From Streptomyces caelestis (GTDB lineage Bacteria > Actinomycetota > Actinomycetes > Streptomycetales > Streptomycetaceae), in the NCBI RefSeq assembly GCF_001279005.1, contig NZ_LGCN01000074.1, forward strand, positions 62,001-126,000: a stretch of DNA of 64,000 nucleotides, written 5' to 3'. Made by a program: the position numbers and the translations under genes. Positions within the stretch are counted from its first letter, which is position 1; each line of letters opens with the position of its first letter. The notes under the pieces are model-generated. The model worked only from the letters and a program-made list of their open reading frames with translations. It was not told the origin of the DNA and searched no databases. This document shows positions 19,588 to 29,553 of the stretch, one piece after another.

Positions 19588-20379
19588 ATGCCCCCGTCCC
19601 CCCTCCACTCCCCCGTCCGGCACACGGCGGCCGTGCTGGCTCCGGTCGCCGCCGTCGCCGCGGCGCACATCGCCCCCGCCGCGACCTGGCTGCCCGTGGT
19701 GCGCCGCCGTTTCCCGCGTCTCGCCGGTGTCGGACACCCCGCCCACGTCGCCCTGACCTTCGACGACGGGCCCGACCCCGAGTCCACTCCGCGCTTCCTC
19801 GACACGCTGGAGGAACTCGGGGTCAGGGCGACCTTCTTCGTCCTGGGCGACGGCGTCGTACGGCACCCCTCCGTGGCGCGCGAGACCGTCCGCCGCGGGC
19901 ACGAACTGGCCGTGCACGGCTGGAGCCACGACCGTCCCTGGCGGCCCGCCCCGGCGGACGAGGCGCGCGCCCTGCTGCGGGCGGCCGGCGCGGTGCGGGA
20001 GCTGACGGGCCTGCTCCCCCGCTGGTACCGGCCGCCCTACGGCATCCTCACCTCCGGGCGCTGGGCCGCCGCCCGCAGGGCGGGCCTGCGGCCGGTGCTG
20101 TGGACCGCCTGGGGCAGGGACTGGACGGCCGGGGCCACCCCGGCGTCGGTGCGGTCGGCCGTCGCGGCCGGGCTGCGCGGGGGCGGCACCGTCCTCCTGC
20201 ACGACACGGACAGGATGTCGGCCCCGGACTGCTGGCGGGCCGCGCTGGGCGCCCTGCCCGACATCGTGGACGGCTGCCGGGAGGCGGGCCTGTCGGTCGG
20301 TCCGCTCGCCGACCACGGACTGCCCCCGGCGCGGGCCGGCCGCTCCGCCACCCACCGGCCCGGTTGCCGTACCGGCTGA
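19588..20379 (+). CDS. Polysaccharide deacetylase (carbohydrate esterase 4)
   Basis: 263 residues from an ATG 13 bases after AAAGGAG. An N-terminal hydrophobic stretch (~12-35) could be a signal or anchor. The NodB domain shows motif 1 TFDDGPDPEST, with catalytic base and metal Asp, motif 2 as HGWSHDRP (His pair H-x3-H), motif 3 RPPYG, motif 4 near WTAWGRDW and motif 5 LLHD. All metal ligands look intact, so it should be an active, secreted or membrane-attached deacetylase of N-acetylated glycans, perhaps peptidoglycan or chitin oligomers. It lies close after the DMT transporter. Confidence 0.9.
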   Translation: MPPSPLHSPVRHTAAVLAPVAAVAAAHIAPAATWLPVVRRRFPRLAGVGHPAHVALTFDDGPDPESTPRFLDTLEELGVRATFFVLGDGVVRHPSVARETVRRGHELAVHGWSHDRPWRPAPADEARALLRAAGAVRELTGLLPRWYRPPYGILTSGRWAAARRAGLRPVLWTAWGRDWTAGATPASVRSAVAAGLRGGGTVLLHDTDRMSAPDCWRAALGALPDIVDGCREAGLSVGPLADHGLPPARAGRSATHRPGCRTG

Positions 20380-20521
20380 CCCGCCGGAAGGGACGACGCG
20401 GCCCTCGGTCCGGTCGTCGCGCTCATGGACCGCACCGAGGACGTGATGCGCGAAGCCATGGGCAAGGACCGAGCCGGGCTCCGCTCCGGCACCTGGCCGC
20501 CCTCGCGGTACATTGGTCGTA

Positions 20522-20549
20522 TTGTCCAGATATGTTCAGTGTTTACTGT
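20522..20549 (+). promoter_or_regulatory. Candidate vegetative promoter for the second SpoIIE phosphatase
   Basis: TTGTCC, 16 bases, then TACTGT, in a conspicuously AT-richer island about 110 bases upstream of the ATG at 20660. It fits the HrdB-type consensus reasonably well. Confidence 0.5.
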
Positions 20550-20660
20550 GGCTGGTGTGGTGCTCCCTCGTCGGGGTCGGTGGTGCGGGGCAGCCGTTAC
20601 CACGTGTCCGACGCGCCGGCGGCCGGCCGGGAAGTCGGTGAGGTTCAGGTGGGCGGCTGA
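20532..20660 (+). CDS. Possible 42-aa leader peptide with a CxxC, coupled to the phosphatase gene
   Basis: A short frame starting MFSVYCGWCGAPSSG ends with TGA overlapping the ATG of the downstream phosphatase (TGATG at 20658-20662). The CxxC and the coupling are suggestive. It has no Shine-Dalgarno site, and its start lies inside the candidate promoter, so it may well not be translated. Confidence 0.2.
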   Translation: MFSVYCGWCGAPSSGSVVRGSRYHVSDAPAAGREVGEVQVGG

Positions 20661-22729
20661 TGGAAACCGCGATGGCTGCCGTGGTGCGGGAGAGCGGCGC
20701 GTACGGCGGGCTGCTGTACGTGCTGCCGCCGGGCGACGACGCCCTGTGGCTGGTCGTGGTGGCGGGAGCCCCGCACGAGCTCGCGAGTCCGTGGCGGCGG
20801 ATCGCGCTGACCGATCCGATGCCGGTGGCGGACGCCGTGCGCGAACGGCGCCTGGTGTGGATCAGCGGACAGGAGGAGCTGGCACGCCGCTACCCGCGGC
20901 CGGCCCTCGTGCTGCCGTACGACTTCGCGCTCTCGGCCGCCCCGGTCACGTCGGGCGCCGCGGTCCTGGGCGGACTGGTGCTGCTGTGGTCCGGAACCCG
21001 TTCCCCGCAGCTCGGTCCCGGTGAGCGCGAGGCCATCGAGTCCGGCTGCCGCCGTCTGGGCAGCCTCCTCCAGGAGTCCGCGGACCGCGGGGACCCGCTG
21101 CTGCCCACCGGCCGGCCGCGGACCCTGCCCCTGCCCCTGCCGAAGGGGCGCACGGTCCCGCCCGACGAGGCGGCCGCGATCACGGCCTTCGTCGACCGCC
21201 TGCCCGGCGGGTCCTGCGCACTGGACATGGACGGCCGCATCACCTTCGTGACCCCCACCGCCGTCGATCTCTTCGGCGTCGGTCCGGACGAGCTGGTGGG
21301 CGCCCTGCCCTGGGAAGCGCTGCCGTGGATGGACGTCCCCCAGGTCGAGGACCGCTACCGGGCCGCGCTGGTCAGCAACCGGCCGCAGACGTTCACCGTC
21401 CTGCGTCCCCCGGACACGTGGCTGGCGTTCGAGCTGTACCCGGACCCCTCCGGGGTCAGTGTCCGCATCACCGGCGCCGATCCGTCGAAGGACGCTCCCG
21501 CCGCACCGGCCGCGCCGGCCACCGGTCCCAGCCGCGCCGTCCTGCTGTACCAGCTGATGCAGCTGGCCGCCACACTGACCGAGGCCGTCGGCGTACAGGA
21601 CGTGGCCGACCAGACCGCCGACCAGCTGCTGCCCGCCCTCGGCGCCCAGGGCATGGTGCTGATGGCCCCCGAGGACGGCAGGCTGAGGATTCTCGGCCAC
21701 CGCGGCTACAGCGCCGAACTCATCGCCCGCTTCGACAGCCTCCCCCTGAGCGAGGACATCCCCGCCGCCAGGGTCCTGACCACCGGCGTCCCGTGCTTCT
21801 TCATGAACTTCGCCGAGCTCCGGCGTGACTACCCGGCGACGACGCACGAGGACGGGATGGCCGCCTGGGCCGTCCTGCCGCTGATCGCCTCCGGTCGTCC
21901 CAAGGGCTCCCTCCTCCTCTCCTACCGCCGGCCCCGCGCCTTCCCGCCCGGCGAACGCGCCATCCTCACCTCGATGGCGGGCCTGGTGGGGCAGGCCCTG
22001 GACCGCGCCCGCCTCTACGACACCAAACACGACCTCGCCCACCGCCTGCAGTCCGCCCTGCTGCCGCACACGCTTCCCCACATCCCCGGTCTGAAGGTCG
22101 CCGCACGCTACCTTCCGGCGGCCCGGGGCCTGGGCATCGGCGGCGACTTCTACGACCTCATCCGCCTCGACGAGCACACCGTCGGCGCCACCATCGGCGA
22201 CGTGCAGGGCCACAACGTGGACGCCGCGGCGCTCATGGGGCAGGTCCGCACCGCCGTCTACGCCCACGCCACCGTGGGCTCGACCCCCGACAAGGTCCTG
22301 GCCGGCACCAACCGTCTGCTCACCGACCTCGAGCCGGGCCTGTTCACCAGCTGCGTCTACGTCCACCTCGACCTCGCCACCCGCCGCGCGTGCGTGGCCA
22401 CCGCCGGCCATCCGCCACCCCTGCTCCGTCACGCCGACGGACACACCGAAGTCGTCCCGGTTCCCCCCGGTCTCCTCCTCGGCATCGAGCCGGACTCCCG
22501 CTACCCGGCCATGGAGGTCCCCCTGCCGCCCGGATGCGTGCTCGCCCTCTACACCGACGGGCTCGTCGAGGCTCCCGGCGTGGACTTCGACGACGCCACC
22601 GCGGCCCTCGCCGGGCTCCTCGAACACACGGACCCGGCGGACCTCGACGCCATGGCCGACACCCTCATCCGCCACTCCCCCACCCCCGGCGACGACATCG
22701 CCCTGCTCCTCATCAGTCCCTGTGGCTGA
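20660..22729 (+). CDS. GAF-PAS-GAF SpoIIE-type PP2C phosphatase
   Basis: 689 residues. Residues ~1-145 are GAF-like, ~165-260 PAS-like (DMDGRITFVTPTAVDLFG), ~290-455 a second GAF, and ~470-689 the SpoIIE phosphatase with PAARGLGIGGDFYDL, IGDVQGHNVDAA, LATAGHPPP-type and LYTDGLVEAPG motifs and a final DDIALLL. Metal-binding acidic residues are all present. The architecture matches cytosolic Streptomyces sensors that dephosphorylate STAS-domain anti-anti-sigma factors in response to a small ligand or redox state. Its start overlaps a short upstream frame. It has no linked anti-sigma kinase. Confidence 0.9.
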   Translation: METAMAAVVRESGAYGGLLYVLPPGDDALWLVVVAGAPHELASPWRRIALTDPMPVADAVRERRLVWISGQEELARRYPRPALVLPYDFALSAAPVTSGAAVLGGLVLLWSGTRSPQLGPGEREAIESGCRRLGSLLQESADRGDPLLPTGRPRTLPLPLPKGRTVPPDEAAAITAFVDRLPGGSCALDMDGRITFVTPTAVDLFGVGPDELVGALPWEALPWMDVPQVEDRYRAALVSNRPQTFTVLRPPDTWLAFELYPDPSGVSVRITGADPSKDAPAAPAAPATGPSRAVLLYQLMQLAATLTEAVGVQDVADQTADQLLPALGAQGMVLMAPEDGRLRILGHRGYSAELIARFDSLPLSEDIPAARVLTTGVPCFFMNFAELRRDYPATTHEDGMAAWAVLPLIASGRPKGSLLLSYRRPRAFPPGERAILTSMAGLVGQALDRARLYDTKHDLAHRLQSALLPHTLPHIPGLKVAARYLPAARGLGIGGDFYDLIRLDEHTVGATIGDVQGHNVDAAALMGQVRTAVYAHATVGSTPDKVLAGTNRLLTDLEPGLFTSCVYVHLDLATRRACVATAGHPPPLLRHADGHTEVVPVPPGLLLGIEPDSRYPAMEVPLPPGCVLALYTDGLVEAPGVDFDDATAALAGLLEHTDPADLDAMADTLIRHSPTPGDDIALLLISPCG

Positions 22730-22800
22730 CGCGGCGAGGAGGCGACCGTGCTCCGCCGCCGTCAGCCGGTGACATGGCCCGTGACGGGTACCGGTCTTCC

Positions 22801-23562
22801 ATGGCACAAGTGCTTCAGGCGGGTTGGTGGGGACTGGTGGCGGGCTCGGCGCTGCTGGTCGGGGCGGCGCTGGGATACGGGTTGCGGATCCCGCAGAAGG
22901 TGATCGCGACGGTGATGGCCTTCGGCGCCGGGGTGCTGCTGTCGGCCGTCAGCTTCGAACTGGTCGGGGAGGCCTACGACCAGGCCGGACTGGCTCCGGC
23001 GGCCGTCGGCACACTGGCCGGCGCGGTGGCCTACACCGCGGGCAACATGTGGCTGGCCCGCCGGGGCGCCCGGCACCGCAAGCGCTCGGGTCACCGGCGG
23101 GAGCAGGCGCAGCCGTCCGAGAGCGGGCAGGCCGGCTCCGGCCTCGCGCTCGCCTTCGGGGCGCTGCTCGACGGCGTACCGGAGTCCGCGGTCATCGGCG
23201 TGAGTCTGCTCGACGGCGGAGCGGTGAGCCTGGTGACCGTCGCGGCGGTGTTCATCAGCAACGTCCCCGAGGGGATGTCCAGTTCGGCGGGCATGAAGAA
23301 GGCGGGCCGCGGCAAGGCCTACGTCTTCGGGGTGTGGGCGGCCATCGCCGCCGCGAGCACCCTCGCGGCGGTCCTCGGCTACACGGTGGTCGGAGACTTC
23401 TCCCCGGCCGTGATCGCCGCCGTGACCGCGGTGGCCGCCGGGGCGATCCTCGCGATGATCGCCGACACGATGATCCCCGAGGCGTTCGAGGACGCCCACC
23501 TGGCCATCGGGCTGGTGACCGTGAGCGGCTTCCTGGTGTCCTTCGCCCTCTCCCACGGCTGA
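22801..23562 (+). CDS. ZIP-family divalent metal transporter
   Basis: 253 residues from an ATG at 22801; an in-frame ATG at 22774 would add nine residues. About eight helices with a charged, His-containing loop (RHRKRSGHRREQ) near 85-105. The helix with GALLDGVPESAVIG and the helix with VFISNVPEGMSSS carry the conserved metal-coordinating N/E/D/H-type residues of ZIP proteins, although the usual His is replaced by Asp/Glu (LLDGVPE). It would import or export Zn2+ or Mn2+. It lies 71 bases after the phosphatase and may be co-transcribed with it. A zinc link to the alternative ribosomal proteins 16 kb away is possible but unsupported. Confidence 0.88.
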   Translation: MAQVLQAGWWGLVAGSALLVGAALGYGLRIPQKVIATVMAFGAGVLLSAVSFELVGEAYDQAGLAPAAVGTLAGAVAYTAGNMWLARRGARHRKRSGHRREQAQPSESGQAGSGLALAFGALLDGVPESAVIGVSLLDGGAVSLVTVAAVFISNVPEGMSSSAGMKKAGRGKAYVFGVWAAIAAASTLAAVLGYTVVGDFSPAVIAAVTAVAAGAILAMIADTMIPEAFEDAHLAIGLVTVSGFLVSFALSHG

Positions 23563-23657
23563 GCCGCCCGGACGCGGGAGCCGCCCTCCTCCTGCCGGTC
23601 CGGGCGGGTGGTCCGCCGAACGCGGCCCGGCCGGTCCCGGCGGCCTCCCGCCGGGCC

Positions 23658-24032
23658 TCAGCGCCGGGACAGCGCCAGCACGCTCAGACCGAACATCAGG
23701 ACGCCCAGCGGGAGATGGACCGACGGAACGTGGGCGATGCCGAGGACGACCTGGACCGAGGCGAGCACGAGGAAACCCGACGCGTGCCAGACGGGCCGGG
23801 GTGAGCCACCGCCCGGCTTCCACGCCAGTACCGCCGCGAGCACGTACAGCATCGAAGCCCCGTACATCACACGGGCTCCGACGCTGTGCGGCGTCTCCCC
23901 GTAGGACGAGCCGAGCAGCAGTCCGGCGGAGACCGCCTGGAGGAAGATGGTCAGGGTCTGCAGGGCGATCGCGATCCGCAGGAACGAGGAGCCGCGCCGG
24001 GCGTCCGTCGTGGTCGTCACCTGAGTGGTCAT
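23658..24032 (-). CDS. Small four-helix membrane protein next to the ECF41 sigma gene
   Basis: 124 residues, with hydrophobic segments at about 20-42, 55-70, 83-100 and 103-120 and a polar Thr-rich N-terminus (TTQVTTTTDARRG). AGGGGA lies nine bases before the ATG at 24032. It is transcribed divergently from the sigma gene across a ~100-bp gap. ECF41 genes are usually flanked by a carboxymuconolactone decarboxylase, oxidoreductase or epimerase, or by DoxX-like small membrane proteins; this one fits the last pattern only in outline. No catalytic motif. Confidence 0.7.
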   Translation of the reverse strand: MTTQVTTTTDARRGSSFLRIAIALQTLTIFLQAVSAGLLLGSSYGETPHSVGARVMYGASMLYVLAAVLAWKPGGGSPRPVWHASGFLVLASVQVVLGIAHVPSVHLPLGVLMFGLSVLALSRR

Positions 24033-24038
24033 GTCACA
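24032..24038 (+). promoter_or_regulatory. TGTCACA, candidate ECF41 -35 element
   Basis: TGTCACA is the known -35 signature of ECF41-dependent promoters. It lies ~100 bases upstream of the sigma gene, reading toward it, and overlaps the start codon of the divergent gene. The expected CGTC -10 at ~16 bases is not clear (CTCG is present), so the call is tentative. Confidence 0.35.
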
Positions 24039-24134
24039 GTCCCCTTTTCCCGCCCTCGGGCGGTGGATCGATAAGGTCTCACCGGACCGACGACGCGGGC
24101 CCGCGAAAGGTAAGGCGAGGGGGCGGCCACAAGC

Positions 24135-25091
24135 ATGGGAAGTGCCGGGAACAGCACGGACGGGACAGTCGGCGAGCGACGTCAGCTGATCAATGTCGCC
24201 TACCGGTTGCTCGGTTCGTTGACCGAGGCCGAGGACGCCGTGCAGGACGCCTACGCGCGCTGGTACGGGCTGCCGCGGAGCAGACGGGAGGAGATCCTGT
24301 CCCCCGGCGCCTGGCTGACGACGGTGACCGGCCGCATCTGCCTGGACCTGCTCGGCTCGGCGCGGGCCCGCCGTGAACGGTACGTCGGCGCGTGGCTGCC
24401 CGAGCCGCTGCCCGATCGCACCGAGTGGGCCCGGTCGGGCGGCGCGGACCCCACCGTGCCCCCGGACCCCGCCGACCAGATCGTCCTGGACGAGTCGGTG
24501 GCCATGGCCTTCCTCGTCGTACTGGAGTCGATGACGCCCGCCGAGCGGGTGGCGTTCGTCCTGCACGACGTCTTCCGGTACCCGTTCGCCGAGATCGCCG
24601 GCGTTCTCGGCCGGACCCCCGCGGCCTGCAAGCAACTGGCGGCCTCCGCCCGGCGGCGGGTGGGCGCCGCGCGTGCCCCGGCGCCGGCGACCGGCCGGGG
24701 CGACGTGGTGAGGCACGTCAAAGAGGCCTGGCAGACCAAGGACATCACGGCTCTCGTCGGTCTCCTCGACCCGTCCGCGGTGATGACCGCGGACGGCGGC
24801 GGCATGGTCGGCACCGTCCTGCGTCCGGTGGAGGGCGGTGCGCGCATCGCCCGGTACATGGTCGCCGTCGCCGACAGGGCTCCGGGACTCGAACTCCTGG
24901 AGCGGTCGGTCAACGGTGTTCCCGGCCTGGTGGCCCGGCGCGGCGGAGCCGTCGTGACCGTGGCGTCCTTCGACGTCTCCGACGGGCACGTCACCCGGGT
25001 CTGGGTGGTGCGCAACCCGGAGAAGCTGCGACCGTGGGCGCGGGAGGGCCAGGGGGTGCGCGCGGTCGTCGCCGGCGGGCCGCTGTCGTGA
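24135..25091 (+). CDS. sigJ: ECF41-family sigma factor with SnoaL-like C-terminal domain (SigJ type)
   Basis: 318 residues. Sigma-2 covers 15-85 (VAYRLLGSLTEAEDAVQDAY), then the ECF41 linker motif WLPEP at 87-91. Sigma-4 follows (ERVAFVLHDVFRYPFAEIAGVLG), and from ~205 comes a SnoaL/NTF2-like domain with the group's DGGG (220-223) and NPEKL (294-298) signatures. In ECF41 the fused C-terminal domain takes the place of an anti-sigma factor and both activates and restrains the sigma. The start codon has only a diffuse purine tract upstream. It is convergent with the P1-peptidase remnant. Autoregulation from a TGTCACA promoter is expected. Confidence 0.9.
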   Translation: MGSAGNSTDGTVGERRQLINVAYRLLGSLTEAEDAVQDAYARWYGLPRSRREEILSPGAWLTTVTGRICLDLLGSARARRERYVGAWLPEPLPDRTEWARSGGADPTVPPDPADQIVLDESVAMAFLVVLESMTPAERVAFVLHDVFRYPFAEIAGVLGRTPAACKQLAASARRRVGAARAPAPATGRGDVVRHVKEAWQTKDITALVGLLDPSAVMTADGGGMVGTVLRPVEGGARIARYMVAVADRAPGLELLERSVNGVPGLVARRGGAVVTVASFDVSDGHVTRVWVVRNPEKLRPWAREGQGVRAVVAGGPLS

Positions 25092-25169
25092 TCGGCGCCG
25101 CGGCCGCGCGTCGAGGGGTACGGCTCCGGCCTTGCCGGGACCGGGTGGGGGCAGCGGGTTCGCCCACGG

Positions 25170-25504
25170 CGACCGGACCGTTCGGGCATCCGGCCGACGA
25201 GGGCGCCGGCGACGCGGAGGACCGACGGCGTGGAGGTGAGTGGCACCGGCGTCTTCGGCGCGCCGGGTTCGGCGAGGCGGGTCGTGCCGATGAGTTCGCC
25301 GTGACCGGTGCCGGTGAAAGCGCCCGCGGGCGGTGATGTGCGGGGGCGGGCGGCGGCGACCCCGCTGTGCGCGCCGGGGGCCGGCGGACGGTGACGTGGC
25401 CGACGCGGACGCCCGGCACCTCGGTGATCGCGTCGAAGGGCCCGGTGGCGGGTGCCCGGCGCGGACGGTGCGGGAGCCGGGTCCTCCAGCGGAGTGGACG
25501 TCAC
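25170..25504 (-). pseudogene. Decayed P1-family (DmpA-like) aminopeptidase, N-terminal remnant
   Basis: On the bottom strand one frame gives PFDAITEVPGVRVGHVTVR, the N-terminus of P1/DmpA L-aminopeptidase/D-esterases. After a shift another frame gives AGAFTGTGHGELIGTTRL and LTSTPSVLRVAGALVGRM, which follow it in intact homologues. The rest of the ~350-aa enzyme, including the autocleavage Ser region, is absent; the homology stops about 80 bases before the convergent sigma gene. At least two frameshifts plus a 3' deletion mark it as a pseudogene. Confidence 0.6.
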
Positions 25505-25567
25505 GCGACCCGCCCCGCCCGGGGGCGTCCCCGGCCGGATCGACGCTCGCCGCCGCGGGGCGGAGGG

Positions 25568-26428
<861 letters not shown>

Positions 26429-26479
26429 AGGCAGCCGCTGTGCGGACCGGCGCACGCACCGTCCGCACAGCGGCTGCCT
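26429..26479 (-). terminator. 19-bp perfect stem, terminator of the GH106-type gene
   Basis: Left arm 26429-26447 (AGGCAGCCGCTGTGCGGAC) pairs perfectly with 26461-26479 around a 13-base loop. It starts 38 bases beyond the stop codon of the leftward glycosidase gene and has no U-tract, typical for high-GC actinobacteria. Confidence 0.85.
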
Positions 26480-26517
26480 CGTCATGGGATCCGGAGAGAG
26501 GGAACCGAATCGTCCGG

Positions 26518-29500
26518 TCAGATGGTGGTCTGCGCGTACGGCACCAGCTTGACCGGTCCCACGAGTCCGTGGTCCTGGCGGGCGAGGGAGCCGAAGACCT
26601 CCGGACGGGTCGTCCTGAGGCGGTTCACGAGCGGTGTGGCCACCTCGACCTCGATGGTGTTCTCGCCGCGCCGCAGCAGCGGCCCCACGTCGATGACGGG
26701 AGACATCCGGTCGGCGGGACCCGACTCCTTGCCGTTGACCGTCACGCGGAAGGTGTCGCTCACCTGTCCCAGGTCCAGGAAGGCGCCGTGGTCGGAGGTC
26801 CAGTCGCGCGGGAGCACGACGGTGGTGCGGTAGCGGCCGATGCCGGCCGAGTCCGCCAGTTCGGGGATCCTCGACCAGGGCAGCAGCGTGTCCAGTACCA
26901 GATTCTTGCGCACCTTCTCGGTCCGGGTGGCGTCGGAGCCCGGGACCCAGTCCTCCACCTCGACGTTCCACCGGTCCGGCTCGATCGCGGCGGGCACGGA
27001 CCGGAAGGTGGTGGTGACCGTGCGCCCCTGGGACAGTTCCGTCCGGTACGTACCCGCCGTACCGGCCCGCACGGTGAGTCCGTCCCGGGTGAACAGCACC
27101 TCGTCGGCGTCCGAGGAGACCGCGTGCGGACGGTTTCCGTTCCGGTCCCCGAACAGTCCCGGACGCCCCAGCGCGACGATCGCCGTCTGGCCCGGCCGGA
27201 GCGCGACGCGCAGGGTGACCTCGTCGCCCTGCTGCGTGTACCGGCCCACCCGTGCGGCCTTGCCCGTCCAGGGGTCGAGGAGGTAGGGCACCGACCGGCG
27301 GCCGCGGGTGCGGCGCAGGGTGACGTCGTGGTCGATCGCGGCGACGGGCGGCTTGACGGTCTCGGCGTGCTTGCCGTTGCACAGGTAGTAGAAGTCCGCC
27401 TCCTCCGTCACGCGGTGCGCGTTGAGGAGCGTCGAGGAGGCGGAGTAGCGGACGTCGGGGCTGACGCCGAGGGCGGTGAGGGCGTCGCCGACCGCGGTCT
27501 TGTCGGTGACGCGGACCACGTGGGGCAGGGCGAGCAGACGGGCCAGCACGTCCCGCAGCCGCTCCGTCTCCCCGGACGCCGGCACACCCGGCGTGAGCGC
27601 CTGGTCGAAGGCGCCGAGGAACACCATGGGCAGCCCGGCCTCGGCGAAGCGGAGCAGTCTGCGGGCGTCGGCCAGGGCGAGGGTCGGGGTGGAGCCGTGG
27701 AAGAAGTCGCCCTCGACGAACAGCGCCTTGTAGGACGGGCCGTCGGGGGCCAGGCGGCCGCCGGACACCTTGGCGTTCGGCAGGTCCAGCAGCGGACCGC
27801 TGAGGAACTGGTGGGTCCAGCCCAGCGGGACACCGGTCGAGGTGAACCAGGACGCGCCGATGCCGGTGGCGGTGTAACCGGTCTGGCGGTAGACGGCGAC
27901 GTCCGCGCGGACCGTACCCGCCTGGAGGACCTGGTGCACGCGGCCGAGGTAGCCGGAGACGTCCTCGACGTGCCGCCAGGTCGGCTGCCGGGGCCCCCAG
28001 GACTCGCCGTAGCCGGGGCTGCCGTTGTAGGGGCTGAAGGCGGCGAAGCCGGGCCACCGGGCCTCGGGGGCCTTGGCGTAGGAGAAACCGTGCAGGACGG
28101 TCTGGTTGACGCCCGCCGCGTACGCGCCGCCCATGGTGCGCAGGACCCGGTCCCAGGTCGTGCCGTAGGCCGAGCCGTTGTACGCGCCCGACTCGCAGGA
28201 GAGCACGGTGTGCCCGGCCATGTCCCGGCCGCCGGCCAGGCACCGGTAGTCGTCCAGGTTCTTGAAGCCGAGGGACTCGCCCTCGGCGATGTCGAGGATC
28301 GCGGCGGACTCGATGGCGTCGGTCTGCAGGCCGTAGGGCTGCGAGCGCAGGGTCATGTCCAGGGTGTGGGCCCAGTCCCGCAGCGCGCGCAGGTGGTGAC
28401 GGTTGAACAGGTCGGAGACCGTGCCCCAGAAGTCGTGCCTGATCTGCCGGGTCAGCTGGGCCTCGAAGGCGAACACCTGGTTGCCGTCGTCCAGGACGAG
28501 GGCGGGCAGGTGGGGCAGCAGGGGACGGCCCGTGCGCTTCTCGAACTCCTGCGGCAGCCGCTCCGTCCAGACGAGTCCCTCGGTCTCCATCTCCACGGAG
28601 TCCTCGAAGAAGGCGCCGCCCGCCGCCTCCAGCAGGCGCCGCAGGGAGTCGGTCAGGATCCGGCGCTCCCAGAAGTCCGTGACGGCGGCGGTGCCGGCCG
28701 CGCCGAAGTGGTCGACCACGTAGGCGGCGGGGGCGGAGTGCGGTCCGGACTCCGGCTGCTGGCCCGAGCCCCGCTGCCAGTAGGAGAGCAGCACCCACTC
28801 GCCCTCGGCGGGCGCCGTCCACGTCAGGGCTCCGTCGGTGACCTCGGCGGTCAGGTCGCGGACGCTGTCCGGGTCGAGTCCCGTCTCCTTGCGGGTGGAG
28901 TGGGCGGTCTCGACACGAGCGGCCTGCACGGCGAGGAGACGCGCGGCGGTGACACCGGGGGCGGCCTCGCGCACGGGCGGGGGCACCGGTCCCTCGTAGG
29001 TGGCGCCGCCGGCCAACGGGACGCGGCCGTGGACGAGTTCCTTGGCTGCGGCCTCGTCGTCGGGGGTGATGCCGGGGACGGCCACGGGCCAACTGGGGCC
29101 GAGGGTGACGTCCACGGTGAGGCCGCGTCTCGCCGCCCGGCGCAGGGCCGCCTCGACGCCGTCGCGCCAGGGCCCGCCTCCCCAGCCGTGACGGGCGGTG
29201 TCCAGCAGCGACTTGTCCTTGATGCTGTGGTGGACGGCGGCGATCTCGACCCCGCCGAAGCCCGCGTCCGCGATCTGGTCGATCTCGCGGGCTATCTCGT
29301 CCGGGTCCACGAGACCGTCCGGCCACCACCACCGGAACTTCGGACGCACCGACCGGGCGGGGGCGGCGAACCAGTCGGCGGTCGGCCCGGCGCTTTGGGC
29401 GGCGGGAGCCGCGGCGGCGCCGGGTGAGGCCGCGCCGAGGGCGGCCGCGGCCCCCGCGGTCACCGCCGCGGCCAGGACCGTGCGCCTGGACATCCCGCCA

Positions 29501-29526
29501 CGCTGCGGGACGGATTCGTCGTACAT
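26518..29526 (-). CDS. Secreted glycosyl hydrolase, GH106-like (alpha-L-rhamnosidase type)
   Basis: 1002 residues from an ATG at 29526 (GGGGTG upstream); an ATG at 29568 would fall in the operator, so the inner start was chosen. A Tat signal is visible (MSRRTVLAAAV). The mature protein opens with PKFRWWWPDGLVDPDEI and GFGGVEIAAVHHS, the start of the GH106 TIM-barrel family, and continues through DSVEMETEG and a C-terminal beta-sandwich with DWTSDHGAFLDLG-type carbohydrate-binding strands. GH106 enzymes remove alpha-L-rhamnose from plant glycans; the exact substrate is inferred from family only. A LacI-type operator is 28 bases upstream and a strong terminator follows. Monocistronic. Confidence 0.85.
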   Translation of the reverse strand: MYDESVPQRGGMSRRTVLAAAVTAGAAAALGAASPGAAAAPAAQSAGPTADWFAAPARSVRPKFRWWWPDGLVDPDEIAREIDQIADAGFGGVEIAAVHHSIKDKSLLDTARHGWGGGPWRDGVEAALRRAARRGLTVDVTLGPSWPVAVPGITPDDEAAAKELVHGRVPLAGGATYEGPVPPPVREAAPGVTAARLLAVQAARVETAHSTRKETGLDPDSVRDLTAEVTDGALTWTAPAEGEWVLLSYWQRGSGQQPESGPHSAPAAYVVDHFGAAGTAAVTDFWERRILTDSLRRLLEAAGGAFFEDSVEMETEGLVWTERLPQEFEKRTGRPLLPHLPALVLDDGNQVFAFEAQLTRQIRHDFWGTVSDLFNRHHLRALRDWAHTLDMTLRSQPYGLQTDAIESAAILDIAEGESLGFKNLDDYRCLAGGRDMAGHTVLSCESGAYNGSAYGTTWDRVLRTMGGAYAAGVNQTVLHGFSYAKAPEARWPGFAAFSPYNGSPGYGESWGPRQPTWRHVEDVSGYLGRVHQVLQAGTVRADVAVYRQTGYTATGIGASWFTSTGVPLGWTHQFLSGPLLDLPNAKVSGGRLAPDGPSYKALFVEGDFFHGSTPTLALADARRLLRFAEAGLPMVFLGAFDQALTPGVPASGETERLRDVLARLLALPHVVRVTDKTAVGDALTALGVSPDVRYSASSTLLNAHRVTEEADFYYLCNGKHAETVKPPVAAIDHDVTLRRTRGRRSVPYLLDPWTGKAARVGRYTQQGDEVTLRVALRPGQTAIVALGRPGLFGDRNGNRPHAVSSDADEVLFTRDGLTVRAGTAGTYRTELSQGRTVTTTFRSVPAAIEPDRWNVEVEDWVPGSDATRTEKVRKNLVLDTLLPWSRIPELADSAGIGRYRTTVVLPRDWTSDHGAFLDLGQVSDTFRVTVNGKESGPADRMSPVIDVGPLLRRGENTIEVEVATPLVNRLRTTRPEVFGSLARQDHGLVGPVKLVPYAQTTI

Positions 29527-29553
29527 GAGTGCACCCCAGGGAAGTTCATGTGT

